From positions 186,001-250,000 of the forward strand of contig JAIVFJ010000006.1 in assembly GCA_025765615.1 (NCBI GenBank): DNA of 64,000 nucleotides, written 5' to 3'. The notes under the pieces were generated by a model. That model was given only the letters and a program-made list of their open reading frames with translations. It searched no databases and had not been told where the DNA came from. Position numbers and translations under genes: made by a program. Each line of letters starts with the position of its first letter. Within the stretch, counting starts at the first letter, position 1. Positions 1 to 12,786 of the stretch are shown one piece after another. Source of the DNA: Zopfochytrium polystomum (Eukaryota; Chytridiomycota; Chytridiomycetes; Chytridiales; Chytridiaceae).

Positions 1-3000
1 GCTCATGATCCTCCTTGGTGGCTCGGTTCGACGGAACTACGCTCGCATCAAGAATAAGATTCACGTCGACGCCGTCAGGACCCTGGCGTTGAAAAGGGTG
101 AGCAGACCATCCGTCATCTCGTTGAAGGGTTGCTGTGGGTGGCATCTATCACAGGAGCTAATTGGCGTGCACCGATGCTCTTGGCAAATTTCAGTCGGAA
201 ACAGAGCTTGAAACGGTGGAATGGCTCAACAAGTTCCTTCAGCGGCTCTGGGCGCAAATGGAGCCAAGTCTCTCGGAATCCCTTAAAGCTTCCATTGGCG
301 CGACTCTGGCTTCGTCAAAGCCTGCGTTCCTCGAGGACCTCTCCCTTTCAGTGTTCACGCTCGGCTCCGCCTCTCCCCGTATTGAGACGATCCGAACCAT
401 CGCTCGCACAGCCGACGATATGCACTTGATGGACTGGGATCTGAACTTTACCCCTGTCGACGAGGACATGGTCAGCCAAAGGGAAAAGGACCTGGGAGAT
501 GTGCGCCAGTCACGAATCGAGATTGTTGCGAAGCTCGGTAAAGGCCTGGCTGTTATTCCCCTGCCTATTGTCGTTGCAGAGATTGAATTTAAAGCGAAGG
601 TGAGTTTCTCAAACACCTGTCTTGTGAACCGCCAATTCTATCCCTCAGTTGTTGACGCTCTTTTTTCTATCCATTTTTCACCTTACAGTTGCGACTCGGT
701 CTCAAATTCATGTCCAAGTACCCCCACGTGAAAACCATCGAGTACAGCTTTTTGGAAACCCCGAAGATTGACTTCACGCTCCGACCTCTAAAAGCTCTCG
801 ATATGATGGATGTACGTGATTCACTGTCATGGCACGTTGCTCCAGTTCGACTGAAACCCGCTTTATTGCACAGACTCCGGGTTTGCAAACATTCTTGAAT
901 GACATCATTGCCTCTTCTCTGTCCGGATACGTAGAACCTCGTAAGAATTTCTTCGATATGGAGGCATTCTTCACGGGCACTGAAAGTGGTATGTTGACTC
1001 GCTATTTACTAAAGGCTTGCAAAACTGGCGTGGCGCGCTCACATCTTTTACGCAGACCGAGTTCACGGCGTTTTGCGGGTCACAGTTTACGAAGCGCGGA
1101 ACCTGAAGAACCAAGAGCTCGCCGGAGTCTCCGACCCATTCGTCATTGTGAAAATTGGTTCAAAGGAAGTTGCGAAGACGAATGCCATCGACGGAAAGTG
1201 AGTATAGTGAATTCTCCCTTTGGTCTTGATTTCTTGTAACAACATTGCAAATCGCAGTCTCCACCCTTTCTGGGGTCAGACATACTACATTCCTGTCATG
1301 AAGTCAATCATCGATCCTGCGGATCCGGGGGGCCTCAATCGTGCCGACGAACTCAAGTTTGAAATCTTCGACTTCAACGAAACAATTAAGCACAAGTTCA
1401 TGGGTGGCACTTCTGGCCTATCCCTTTCGAAATGGGTCAAAATTCTGTCCGCAGGCGGGTCCGCTGCATCTTCTGCCAGTGACCCGTCGACGCAGAGCGA
1501 CCTCACTGATGCAGAGCGGGAAGCACTGATCGCTGGGTGGGGAACGCCATTCGAAGAACAGAGCGACGTTTGGCGCCCACTCACGGCAAAGGAGGAGGGC
1601 GAAGCTGGCAAGGCTAGAGGGGAAGTTCGATTTGACCTTGCCTACTTCCCGATGACTCCAACTGAGACACCCGCTGAGACCGCTCCGCCTGCCGACGCAA
1701 CGGGGGAAGCTGCACCGCCAGTGAAGGCGGAAGATGCAGCTGCAGCGGCAGCTGCCAAGGAGGCTGCCGACGCAGAGAGGAAGGCTTACCTTGCAAAACT
1801 GACGACGGGTGTCGTTACGGTTACCGTGCATCAGGCCAAGGAGCTACCATCTGGGAAATCGGGTTCACCGCAGTGCACCGTGGAACTGTTTGGAGTGGAT
1901 CGGTCACCAGTCGGTCCAACTCCGCTTGTGGGATCCACTGAACCATTGAAGAAGACTAACAACCCAGTCTGGGACACGAACTTCAACGTATACGTCAGCG
2001 ACCTTTCTGTGGCTTCCTTCCGCTTTGTTCTTCGCGACGCTCGTGATGGCGGGTTGATCGGAGAATGCAGCGTCCCCCTCCGGGATGTAGTGAACTTGCC
2101 CCCCGAGGCTGTCCCAGTGGATTGGTACAAACTCGGAACGACGTCTGGGAAATTGCGCCTTACCTTCAAATGGCTGCCACTTGACATGCAGACATCCCAG
2201 GGTGACAAAGCCAAAGTTCGAAGGAAAGAGCCAATCGGCTTGGTTCGGGTCAAGGTTGCGGAGGCAAAAGGAGTCGCGAACGTGGAAGCGCTTCGAAAGT
2301 CTGACCCTTACTGCAGGCTTGTCCTTGGCAAGGAAGAGTTTGGTAGGACTCATGTCAAGGACAATACTCTGGACCCCGTGTGGAACGAAACGTTCTTCAC
2401 TCCGTTCTACGCCAAGTCCGAAACCCTGCGGTTGGAGTTGTGGGACTTCAACAATCTGAAAAAGGACAGGACGCTGGGGAGGGTAGAGTTTTCTATCAAT
2501 GACATATTGACCGAGGCGAAAGGACCGACCAGCACTGAGCCTATTGTCGTCAAGAGCCGGGCAGATGGGCTCAAAGTCAAGGCAGTGGGTGGAAATCTTT
2601 TCGATGTGTAAGTTTATTGAGGGTATTTGTTATTTTTTTACGAACTACCCTAACAACAACTGCAAAATACTCAGCTTCGCGCCGATTTACATATACAAGT
2701 CTGCTGAGGATGAAACCGAGGCCGGAAAAGACGTTACGCGTAAATCTACTGTTGCCGGAAACGCCGCGAACCGAAACGCCCCTCGTCAGAAAGGATATCT
2801 TCAGTTCGAAGTTGAGCTCTTCAAAGTCGCTTCAGACCTCTACATCCGCGCAGAGACGGAGGCCGAGTTGGACTCGAAGGCCCGACTCCTTGAAGAAGCT
2901 GAAGCGGAACTTCGACGTCTCAGGAAACTGGAAGAAGTCGGTGTGATCAAGAAAATGGAAGGGGAGGAGGTTCCTCAAAAGATTGCGGAAGCTGAGGAGG

Positions 3001-5018
3001 AGCTCCGGAAACGGTCGTTCGCAACACCGGCCAAAGTTTTGGAGGAACACCCCTCTGGTATTATCCGTCTGCGCGTGAACCGCGCCAGCGGCATCAAGAG
3101 TCCCATTTCCTCGTATATCGAGGTGCTGATTGAGGACGAGTCTGTGTTTGTGACCCGCCCGCAACGGAAGAGTGTTAGTCCCGTGTGGGATGCTCTGGGG
3201 GATATTTTCATTCGCGATGCCCTTTCGCAAAAAATAACTCTTCAGCTGCGGTCCAAGCCCGTCAAAGACGATTCCGATAAATCAGCGTCTGAGGATCCAA
3301 TACTTGGGAAGTGGACAGGTCTTCTGGGCGACATCGTTGGCAAGAAAGGAACAACGTTAACTCTCACAGAGGTGAACGTCAACAAGGTCTTTGCAGAATT
3401 GATAGTAAGCGCTGGTTTTGCCCCCATCGCTGCTTCGTTCGCGAAGGACTCGACGAAAAGTAAGTTGGTTCAGTTTCATTATAACCCACGTTCGTTGCTA
3501 AGAAAACCCCTCGAGACTCTGGCGTTTTGTTCCTTGATATTGTCGAAGCCACACGGCTTGAAGCTGTCGACTCCGGCGGTACTTCGGACCCTTACTGCGT
3601 TGTGAATGTGAACCAAAACACGATTTACAAGACGAAAATCTTGAAGAAGAACCTAAACCCGGTGTTCAACGAAAGCTGCATGGCGCTTATCAGATCGAGG
3701 CTGCGCGCCAATGTGACTGTCACCGTTCGTGACTACAACGCGGTCGGAAAAGACAAGACCCTTGGGACGCTGACCATCGAACTGACTCTTCTGACACCGA
3801 ACGAGCTGGTCGAAATGAATCTGCCGTTGGAAGGTGCGCGAGGAGGGCAGCTGCATGTTCGTGCTTTGTTTGACTCAAGGCCGGAGACTTGGACTGCGAT
3901 CGCCAGCGAGCTTGGAGGAGACCCAGACTTTGCAAGTGTCGCCAGCGGCAGTACACTTCCAAACGGCAGCGGTGCCCCCGGGGGAGCGAGCGACAACGCT
4001 CCCCAAAAGGCGGGTGGTATCAGCGCGCTCTTGTCGGGAGGCAAGTCAAAGACCACTCAGACTCAGCAGACGTCAAAAAAGTCCGCTCTCGATCGTGCCA
4101 ACCTAATGGGCTGGCCCACCGTGCAGTTCACCGGCCGCGTTCTTGCGAATATGAAGTCGGTCTCGTCCTTCGGAAGCGAAACCAGACCAGAGACCCCTTC
4201 AGTTGCGGTCTTGGACGCCCCGCCCATCGCCGACGCCACTCGCGCGCTCCGGTCGGTGGAAGCTTCAGTTGCGCAATCTTCGGGCTCGCTTTACAGCTCC
4301 GAAGGACTAGAAGACACGGCTGGGGTTTTCGCCATTAACATCGTTGAGGCGCGCGATTTGAAGCCGGTGGACAATGGAGGAACCTCTGATCCCTTCGTCG
4401 TTGGTAAGCACATTTTCTGAATTGCGTCGCAGAATCGTCGTCGGTGTCATCACCGTCGACCCTAACCGTGAAAACTTTGCCACAGTCAACCAACTCCTTC
4501 ACGGCAAAACAAAGGCTCTTCACAAGACAAAAGTGGTGAAGAAGACGCTGGCCCCGCACTGGTCGAATGAGACGGTCATTGTGAAAGCCCCGCCCTCGAA
4601 AGTCACGTTCAGCATCAAGGACCACAACATGCTGGCGGAGTCGAAGCCTTTGGGCGACGTCCCGATCGATCTATTTTCGCTCATTCCCAACCCATCCGCG
4701 CCGACAGCAAGCTTTGACGTGTGGCTGCCCGTGGGTCTCGGTGGCACGGGCGAGCTTCACGTGACGGGCGAGTGGCGCAAGGAGCTGAGCAGTATGTCGC
4801 TCAACGCGGTGGGCAACCCGGCCATGCGCCGGTCCTCATCCGCGTCTGTGCAGTCGACTGCACCGGCCGGCCCACCCCTTCCCATGCAGCAGCAGCAGCA
4901 GCTGCGCCCGTCGCCCACGCCGTCTGGGAGTGCGTTGAGGGCCTCCAGTCCGGGACCGGACGCAGGAGGATCGTCTGACAAGGAAAAGGAGAAGAAGCGA
5001 TGGTTTTCGAAGCATTAG
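1..5018 (+). CDS. Tricalbin / extended-synaptotagmin-like protein, copy 1 (5' partial)
   Basis: Lipid-transfer tether of ER-plasma membrane contact sites, by family. Exons inferred: 1-97 (partial), 195-599, 689-811, 874-988, 1056-1197, 1258-2607, 2675-3459, 3516-4403, 4486-5018; all phases agree and give about 1478 residues. The N-terminal membrane hairpin lies before the window. After the SMP lipid-binding domain (to about 1.0 kb) come six C2-like modules, beginning near 1065, 1807, 2239, 3058, 3525 and 4324. Several keep the SDP(Y/F) calcium-loop signature, for example AGVSDPFVIVKIG and GGTSDPYCVVNV; the second and fourth look degenerate. The protein ends in a Ser/Gln-rich linker and a basic tail KEKEKKRWFSKH. 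It lies 472 bp upstream of a paralogue with the same intron positions. Family assignment is firm. Calcium dependence of each C2 is inferred. The splice acceptor at 3515 (after CTCGAG) is the least typical. Confidence 0.9.
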
Positions 5019-5053
5019 ACACTTTGGTTCTAGTTCTGCATGGGCGTTTGACG

Positions 5054-5088
<35 letters not shown>

Positions 5089-5490
5089 AAATGCGTATCA
5101 TACTTCTTTTTTTTTTTCTTGGCTGTCGAGGTTGCAGTGTGGCCAAACTCCTTTTATGTGCTCCCACCCATTCAAGCACGCCGGCCTACCTTCTGTTTGC
5201 TTGTTTGTACTTCCACTTCCTTTTTTTTCCCCGTCCTCTTTCTTCCTTTCTCCCGCTCGGTCACTCCCTCTCTCTTAAACGATCAGCCTTTTTTCCTCGT
5301 TTGCCTTTCCGGCAGAGCGTCTGTGTGAGCCGTCGTTTTCTGGCGAGCCTTCCTGCCCAGTCAAGCAAGGTGTGGCAGTGCGCGGCTGGCAGCAGCAGTG
5401 TTGTTGTTTCAACAAGGCTGAACCTTCAGGCGAGCACAAAAACGGGGTGGCGAAAGCGTTTTTGAAAGAAAAAAAGAAGGAAGACAAGGG
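5019..5490. other. Intergenic spacer between the tricalbin paralogues
   Basis: Contains a pure T run at about 5058-5087, then pyrimidine-rich DNA leading to the ATG of the second paralogue at 5491. No separate gene is visible. It must hold the 3' end of copy 1 and the promoter of copy 2; no clear TATA box was seen. Confidence 0.6.
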
Positions 5491-8400
5491 ATGACCCCGC
5501 CGCTGGAGCAGGCGCTCACCGGAGCGGCCGCAAACTCTGGTGACGCCGCCGCCGCCGCCGCCGCCGTTGCCGGGGTGGCTTCTCCGTGGACTGGCCCCCC
5601 GCCCGACAAGAGCCACGGCGCTGCCACCGCCGCCGCCACCGACGGCCCAGACGATGGAAGCAGCAGCAGCCGCACCGCCGCCCCCGCCGCTCCACCTGCT
5701 GCTGCTGCTGCCGCGGCTCCCGCCTTCTCCTCAACAACCTCGCCCCTACCACCGCCACCGGACTGGCGCAAGGCCGCGGTGGCGGCAGCAGCCGCCAGGG
5801 CCTTCACCCCACCCTCCACCTCGTCATCGCTGTTGCTTCTATCGGTGGCCGCGCCGCCACCGCCGCAGCCGCAGCCACCGTCTACGGCACCCACCGCCCA
5901 ACCAAACGCATCAGCCCCGCAGCCCCCCCTCGCGGCCGCCGTCTCCGCCGCCGCGTCCCTTCGGCCTTCGCCGGGAGCCTCCGCGCTCTTCTCGTCGCCC
6001 GCGCCGTCCGCCACAGACCTCCAGCCGAGCCGCGACAGCATCGCCAGCAGCAGCACCAGCAGCAGTGGCGGCGGTGACGGCGGCGGCGGCGCCCGCAAAA
6101 TCGTTGGAGCGAGCAGCAGCAGCAGTAGCACCGGCGCGAGCAGCTCGCCAAAGCTCGCCAGCCGCAGTGTGGCGCTGGAACCGTCGCAGAAGCTGCAGGC
6201 GGCGGGGAAGGCCGTGCTGGCCGTGACGTCCGTGAGTTCGGACGCTCGCGCGAGCGCCAGCGCGCGGCCGGCGGGCAGCGCGGCGGGCGGCGGTGGCGGA
6301 CGCTACAAGAACGGCGTGACGCCCGCGCAGGCGTTGACGAGGCTGACGGGCAAGATATTCGACCGCGACTCGGACCTGCCCGGCCCGCTGCAGGCGCCTT
6401 TGGTGGCCGCCGTGAATGCGTACGACGCGGCGGTCAAGGTTCTTCGGGCGACACGCGGTGCTGTCGACGGCCTGGTGTATTGGGAGGCCTTTATTAGCAC
6501 ATTGGGTGTGGTGGCTGCCGTTGTCTTGGCGTTTCTGTGTGGGATGTTTGGGATCGGCATCCTGCCTGTCTTCTGTCTTGCCGTGACGGTGGGCGGCTTC
6601 GTCACGAAAAATTGGAAGACCATCAAAGACAGGCTGACTGCGGACGAACTGCGAACGGTGGGCTTGAAGCGCGTAAGTTCCACTGCAAATTCCCATTTGG
6701 TCCGCAGACTGTATTGTATTGACGACGGCTGCCTTTTTGTTGTCAGATTGAGAACGACTCGGAGAGCGTCGAATGGCTCAACCGGTTTCTGTTTCGCCTC
6801 TGGACACATATGGAACCCAGCCTCTCTGACTCGATCAAAGCGTCCATCAACGCGTCGCTCGCCTCTGCCAAGCCCGCTTTCTTGGATGACCTTTCTGTTG
6901 CCGTCTTCACTCTCGGCTCTGCTTCCCCTCGCATCGAGCACATTCGCACCATTGCCCGCACAGCCGACGACGTCCACTTGATGGACTGGGACATCAATCT
7001 CACGCCCGTTGACGAAAGCATGCGTGCTAACCGTGAAAAAAGTCTTGGAGATCCAAGGCAGTCGAAAATTGAAATCGTGGCAAAGGCCGGAAAGGGCGTC
7101 ACAGCTTTCCAGATCCCAATCGTTGCGGGTGAATTCGAGTTTAAGGGAAAGGTTGTTCAGTCTTTTCGTTTGTCTTGCTGTTTGCTAATCTTTGCTATCT
7201 CCCCAGCTTCGCGTCGGCCTCAAATTCATGTCCAAATACCCTCACATCAAAGCTGTTGAGTACAGCTTTCTCGAAACTCCAAAGATCGACCTGATTTTGC
7301 GACCCCTGAAAGCCCTCGATTTGTTCGATGTTCGTGAATGTTTTATTTAACCACTTCCACTGCTGAGACGCCCCTCTTTTGCTTTTAGACTCCGGGTCTT
7401 CAGACGTTTGTAAACGATGTCATCGCTTCCTCTCTGTCTTCATATGTGGAGCCTCATAAAAACATATTCGACATGGAGTCGTTTTTCGCTGGACCAGACG
7501 CCGGTGAGTTTTTGACGTCTTGCAGTTGCGACGATATGCCAAAGACTAATTCGGTCCGTTGTGGAATACTAGACGTCGTTAAGGGTGTGCTTCGAGTCAC
7601 ATTGTACGAGGCTAGAAACCTCAAGAACGTAGAGCTGGCTGGCGTCTCTGATCCTTACGTGGTCGTGAAAATCGGCGGGAAAGAAGTGGCGAGGACGTCT
7701 ATCATCGACGGAAAGTAAGTTTCCGAGGGTTTCCGAGGGTTACAACCATCCACATCTAACGCTGTTGATTGCTACAGTCTCAATCCATTTTGGGGGGAGT
7801 CTTACTTTATTCCTATCTCGAAAGATATCCTGGATCCAATCGACCCCATTACCGCAGCCCGTGCGGACGAGCTCAAATTTGAGCTCTACGATCACAATGA
7901 AACATTGAAGCACAAGTTTATGGGTTCAACGTCTGGTCTTCCGTTGTCGAAATGGATTACCATCCTGGACGAAAGTAACCAAATTCAGCCGGCAGCAAAA
8001 ACAGAAGCGGAGAACGATTCTGACGCGGATTTAAAGCGTGCGGCCTCCGTTCTTTCCGACATCGAGCGCGATGCGCTATTATCCGGCTGGGGAACCCCCT
8101 TCGCTGAACAGAGTGACGTGTGGCGCCCTCTGATTTTGAAGGATGACCAATCAGGCTCGAGTGACCCTGTCAGCACCAGTATCGTCTCCAAAACACGCGG
8201 AGAGCTGAGGTTCGACATGGCGTTTTTCCCACTTTCGTCCACATCTTCAAGCGCACCTGCCGCCAAGCCTGCCGCACCAGCAGAGTCAGCAGCTGGCGAA
8301 GGGCCAACTCCAATGGCCCCCTCCAGTGAAGAAGCGGCGGCGGCAGCAGCGGCAGCTGCAGAAGCCGAGGAGAAGTTGGCGGCTGAGGCTCGGAGAGCAG

Positions 8401-11400
8401 CGCACATGGCCTCGTTGACGACAGGTGTTCTCACTGTCACAGTTCACCAAGCCAAGGAGCTTCCTTGCGGCAAATCGGGATGCCCACAGGCCACTGTAGA
8501 GCTTTTTGGCGTTGTCCAACCACCGACCAGCCCGAGCCCGGTGGTCGGAACAACCCCGACGATTAAAAAGACGAATAACCCGGTTTGGGATGTCGCCTTC
8601 CCCATTTTTATAAGCGATTCCGCAGCCGCCAACCTTCGAATCATTCTTCGCGACACGCGTGACGGGAGCCTCATTGGCGAAGCTGCCGTGTACGTTCGCG
8701 AGGTTATCAACCTTCCCGCCGCAGTGGTACCTGTGGATTGGTTCAAACTGGGAGCAAGCACAACGGGCAAGCTGCGCGTCACATTCAAGTGGCAGCCCTT
8801 GGACATGGAGTCATCTCAGGGCGACAAGTCAAAGGTGCGCCGAAAAGAGCCTGCTGGTCTCGTTCGGGTGAAGATAATTGAGGCAAAGGGCGTTGCCAAT
8901 GTCGAAACTTTCAGGAAATCCGATCCCTATTGCATGCTGCTGCTTGGAAATGCCGCTTTTGGTACGACCCATGTCAAAGACAACACGTTGGACCCTGTTT
9001 GGAACGAGACGTTCTTCACGCCTTTATATTCTGCGTCAGAGGCGCTGCGAATCGAGTTGTGGGATTCTAACAACGTGAAGAAAGATAGGACGCTGGGTCG
9101 AGTCGACATGACCCTCAAGGATATCATGGAGATTGCCAACAGCGGTGTATATCCTTCCGACTCAACCCTGCTTCGCAGCAAAACCGATGGTCTCAAAATT
9201 CGGGCTCTTGGGGACAATCTGTTTGACGTGTAAGTTTTCAATTTTTCTTCCCGACGCTCCCGAAAACCAGTTCTTACTTCGCATGATTTGTGCAGGTTCG
9301 CTCCAATTTATATTCACAAAGGCGCAGAGGACGAAGCAGAGAACGCCAAGGACCTGTCTCGCAAAACTTTGACCTTGATCGACCGTACTGGCAACGCACC
9401 ACGGCAGAAAGGATACCTCCAGTTTGAGCTGGAGCTCTTCAAAGTTGTGTCAGACTTCTACATTCGTCCTGAGACTCAAACGGAACTGGCGTCGAAGCAA
9501 CAAATGCTGGATGTTGCTGAGACGGAGCTGCGAAGACTCAAATTGCTCGTGGACGTCGGTGTGATCAAGACAGTCGAAGGTGAAGAGGTCCCGGAGAAGA
9601 TAAGGGAAGCGGAGAAGGTCCTTCAAGCTCTATCGGTCGGATCACCTTCCAAAGTTTTGCAGGAACATCCATCAGGCATAATTAGACTAAGAATCCACCG
9701 AGCGGTTGGATTGACGGACCCGCTCACCTCATACATCGACGTGCTGATTAGCGATGAACCTGTCTTCCAAACTCGCCCTCAAAGGCGGACCGCGTCGCCG
9801 TCGTGGGATGCGCTGGGCGACCTCTTCATCCGCGACGCTTTGACTCAGGAAATCACGCTGCAGCTGAGGACGGCGGTGAAGGATGAAGGTGCAAAGACGT
9901 CACCCGACGACCCAGCTTTAGCCGAATGGTCCGGAAAGCTTTTAGAGATAGTCGGAAAGCAGGGCGAGAACGTCTCGTTGAAGACTGCCAAAGGTTCTAC
10001 CATGGCAGAACTCGTTGTGAGTGCGGGATATGCGCCAATCTCCGCGTCGTTCTCGAATCAAACGACGAAGAGTGAGTGATGCTTGTCCATGCTGTTGCAG
10101 CTACACTTGACACTAACGCCTCCCACCATAAGATACTGGTGTTCTCTTTTTGGACATTGTGGAGGCGAACCACTTGGAGGCTGTAGACTCTGGCGGAACA
10201 TCCGACCCGTATTGTGTGGTCAGCCTCGGTCCGAATGTCTTCTACAAAAGCAAAACAATCAAAAAGAACCTGAATCCCACATTCAACGAATCCTGCATGG
10301 CCCTCGTTCGATCCCGACTTCGCGAAACGCTCACCATTACTGTCCGCGACTATAACGCCATTGGGAGACACACCACCCTGGGCACAGTGTCCCTTCAATT
10401 GTCGCAACTCAAGCCTGGGGAGCTTTACCAGGGCAGTCTGCCTCTCGAAGGCGCGCGCGGTGGTGTTCTTCAGGTCCGCATACTTTTCGACTCGCGGCCC
10501 GAGACGTGGAACTCAATCAAGTCGGAACTCGGCGTCGGCGATGGGGATGTCGCCAGCGTGTTCAGTGGGGGAACGACGGCAAGCGACGCGGCCGCCGCAA
10601 CAGCTTCCTCAAAGACGGGGGCCATCAGCGCCCTGCTTAGCGGTGGCAAATCCAAATCCGTTCAAACCCAGCAAGCAAGCCGAAAGTCTGCCTATGACCG
10701 TGCCATGCTGATGGGTTGGCCTGTCGTGCCGCTGGCGGGAGCGGTGTCTGTTTCAAAGGAGCCGTTCGGATCTCCGAGATCGCGCCCTATTAATGGGACT
10801 TCTGGCTCTCCAATCAGGGACGCCCACACCACCACGAGGGATATTGGCGAACCGCATACAACAGCAGACGGAACCCTTACACGGACAAACTCGAATTCGT
10901 CGACCGATCACGCCGTTGAGTTTGGAGCTCAGGCTGCGGTTGGTGCATTTGCCATCAATATCGTGGAAGCTCGGGAATTGAAGCCTGTCGACGCCGGAGG
11001 CACGTCCGATCCGTTTGTTGTTGGTGAGTTTGACGCTACTGCGAGAGAGCGAACCGCGACGCCAAATCTGAACCGTGCCCTCCAAAACCCCCTCCCCGGC
11101 AGTGACGCAACTCCTCCACGGCAAGTCAAAGGTCCTTCACAAAACTCGCGTCATGAAGAAGACCCTCAATCCACACTGGCCGAACGAATCGTTGATTGTC
11201 AAGGTTCCCCCCTCCAAGGTCTCGTTCATCGTCAAGGACTTCAACCTGCTGAGCGAGTCTAAGCCGCTCGGCGAAGTCTCGATCGATCTCTTCACCCTGC
11301 TGCCGCCGCTGCTGGGTACGCCGGCAGGCGGGACGACCGCGTTTGACGTGTGGCTTCCGGTCGGCGTCGGCGGCACGGGGGAGCTGCGGCTGAAGGGAGA

Positions 11401-11725
11401 GTGGCGCGACGCGTCGGCGTCGCCGCCTTCGAGCCTGTCGTCGTCGGTGAGACGGCAGCGGCGGTCCGTGTCGGCGTCGTCGACGTCCTTGTTCATGACG
11501 ACGGCGCTGGGCTCATCGGACGTGCCGCCGGTGCCGTCGATGCGGCCGAGCTTGAGCGCCGGCGGCGGGACGCACCGGTCGAGCCCGGCGTCTCAGGCGT
11601 CGTCGATGTCTGACGTGGCTGGCAACGCGAACGGCGGCTCGTCGCCTCCGCCGCCCTTGCCGCCGATGCCGCCGATGCCGCCGTCGCAGGAGAAAGAGAA
11701 GCGGCGCTGGTTCTCGCGGCACTGA
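5491..11725 (+). CDS. Tricalbin / extended-synaptotagmin-like protein, copy 2 (complete)
   Basis: Complete paralogue of the preceding gene; predicted ER-plasma membrane tether and lipid transporter. Exons: 5491-6672, 6747-7151, 7207-7329, 7389-7503, 7573-7714, 7778-9229, 9296-10071, 10133-11023, 11103-11725; 1902 residues. Residues 1-270 are Ala/Pro/Ser low complexity. A hydrophobic hairpin lies at about 331-372, the SMP domain at about 395-605, and six C2-like modules begin near 613, 870, 1014, 1267, 1402 and 1670. The C2 loops VSDPYVVVKIG, KSDPYCMLLLG and GGTSDPYCVVSL keep acidic residues expected for calcium binding. The tail QEKEKRRWFSRH is basic like that of copy 1. The start is the first ATG of the long open frame. 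The donor at 7152 (GTTGTT) is unusual but is fixed by alignment to copy 1. Six C2 modules is at the high end for the family as I know it. Confidence 0.93.
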
Positions 11726-11844
11726 CAGGAACGTCCCCACCGACTCTTTTTTGTTTTTTTTTTTGTTTTTTTTTTCCTCTGTTATAATTTTTTCCTTTTC
11801 TCGTCCCTTTTCCTCCCATTCGTTTTATTACTCTGTGCCGAAAA

Positions 11845-11850
11845 AATAAA
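11845..11850 (+). terminator. AATAAA polyadenylation signal of tricalbin copy 2
   Basis: AATAAA about 120 bp after the stop codon, in an A/T-rich stretch. It faces a convergent gene whose own AATAAA (minus strand, 11940-11935) sits directly after its stop, so the two 3' ends are only about 220 bp apart. Confidence 0.5.
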
Positions 11851-11943
11851 TATTTCGCTGTTTTTTAAGTACTCCCATTTACTACTGCTATGTACTACAC
11901 TGTAGTGGTTTATTTTTTTTTTTTTTCCTTTTCGTTTATTACA

Positions 11944-12786
11944 TCAAATCTTGCCCTTCGATCTCTCTCCCTCCCCCAGGGGCGCGTTCGCGTGCGTCGG
12001 GTCCTCGGATATCCTCTTGAGGTCGGCGGCCCACTCGAGGAACCTCTTATCGAGGACGGCGCCGTACAGCATCCTGGTGGCGTGGGCGGCGACGCCGTTC
12101 TGCAGCTCCCAGGAGCGGTAGACGCATGACCTTCCGTCGGGGCTTTCATCCAGCTCCTGCACGCGGCCGGGCGACGAAAACATGAAGGCCGGCAGCGGCA
12201 GCTCGCCGGTCCAGACGACGCGCCACAGGCGACGGCGGCGGCGGGCGCTGCCGTTATCGTCGCCGTTATCGTCGCCGTTGCCGCCGCCGAGGTCGTCCGG
12301 GGTCGATACTTCGTCGACGCGGATGGCGACGGGGAGCAGCTTGGACTTTGACGGGGCCGGGGAGTGGGCGGACATGTTTGCGTGGAAGCGGAGGCGGGAT
12401 CCCGCGGCGATTTCGGGCGGCGGCGGCGCCTCTGCTGGTGCAGTTGTTGTTGCTGGTGGTGGTGGTGGTGGTGCTGGCGGCGCGGCGGCGCCGGCGACGA
12501 CGTCGACGACGGGGACGAACGAGTTCCAGCGGGACCAGGTGGAGGGGCGGGTGAGGAAGGAGAAGGCGACGGCGGCGGGGGCGTTGATGCGGACGGTCGC
12601 GGAGATGCAGACGGCGGCGGAGGCTGCGGCGGCGGCGAGGGCGGCGGCGGCGGCGGGGGTCGCCAGGAGCGAGGTCGGGGCGGCGGCGAGGGCGGCGGGC
12701 GGGGGTGTGCCTGGCGGCGGCAGCGGGAAGAGGCGGCGCGGGACGTCGTCGGCGGCGTCGGCGGCGGCGTTGTCCGCGGCGGGCAT
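11944..12786 (-). CDS. SRPBCC (START/polyketide-cyclase-like) domain protein
   Basis: Single-exon frame of 280 residues from the ATG at 12786; the upstream extension of the frame is poly-Phe encoded by an A/T tract and is not taken. After an Ala/Pro-rich N-terminus, about residues 62-270 have the layout of an SRPBCC ligand-binding fold: a first strand ending SATVRINAPAAVAFSFL, then a Trp-rich loop (STWSRWNSFVPVV), a central GSRLRFHANM strand, WRVVWTGELPLPAFMFS, and a long C-terminal helix with LDKRFLEWAADLKRI. Such domains bind hydrophobic ligands in a helix-grip pocket; the ligand here is unknown. An Ala/Pro insert and a Gly/Asp-rich insert interrupt the domain. Convergent with tricalbin copy 2. 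Family call is moderately sure; function open. Confidence 0.7.
   Translation of the reverse strand: MPAADNAAADAADDVPRRLFPLPPPGTPPPAALAAAPTSLLATPAAAAALAAAAASAAVCISATVRINAPAAVAFSFLTRPSTWSRWNSFVPVVDVVAGAAAPPAPPPPPPATTTAPAEAPPPPEIAAGSRLRFHANMSAHSPAPSKSKLLPVAIRVDEVSTPDDLGGGNGDDNGDDNGSARRRRRLWRVVWTGELPLPAFMFSSPGRVQELDESPDGRSCVYRSWELQNGVAAHATRMLYGAVLDKRFLEWAADLKRISEDPTHANAPLGEGERSKGKI

Noticed and set aside
5409..6131. 240-codon minus-strand frame opposite tricalbin copy 2 exon 1
   Set aside because: Shadow of the Ala/Ser/Pro-rich GC repeat codons; Arg/Ala/Gly-biased, no domain.
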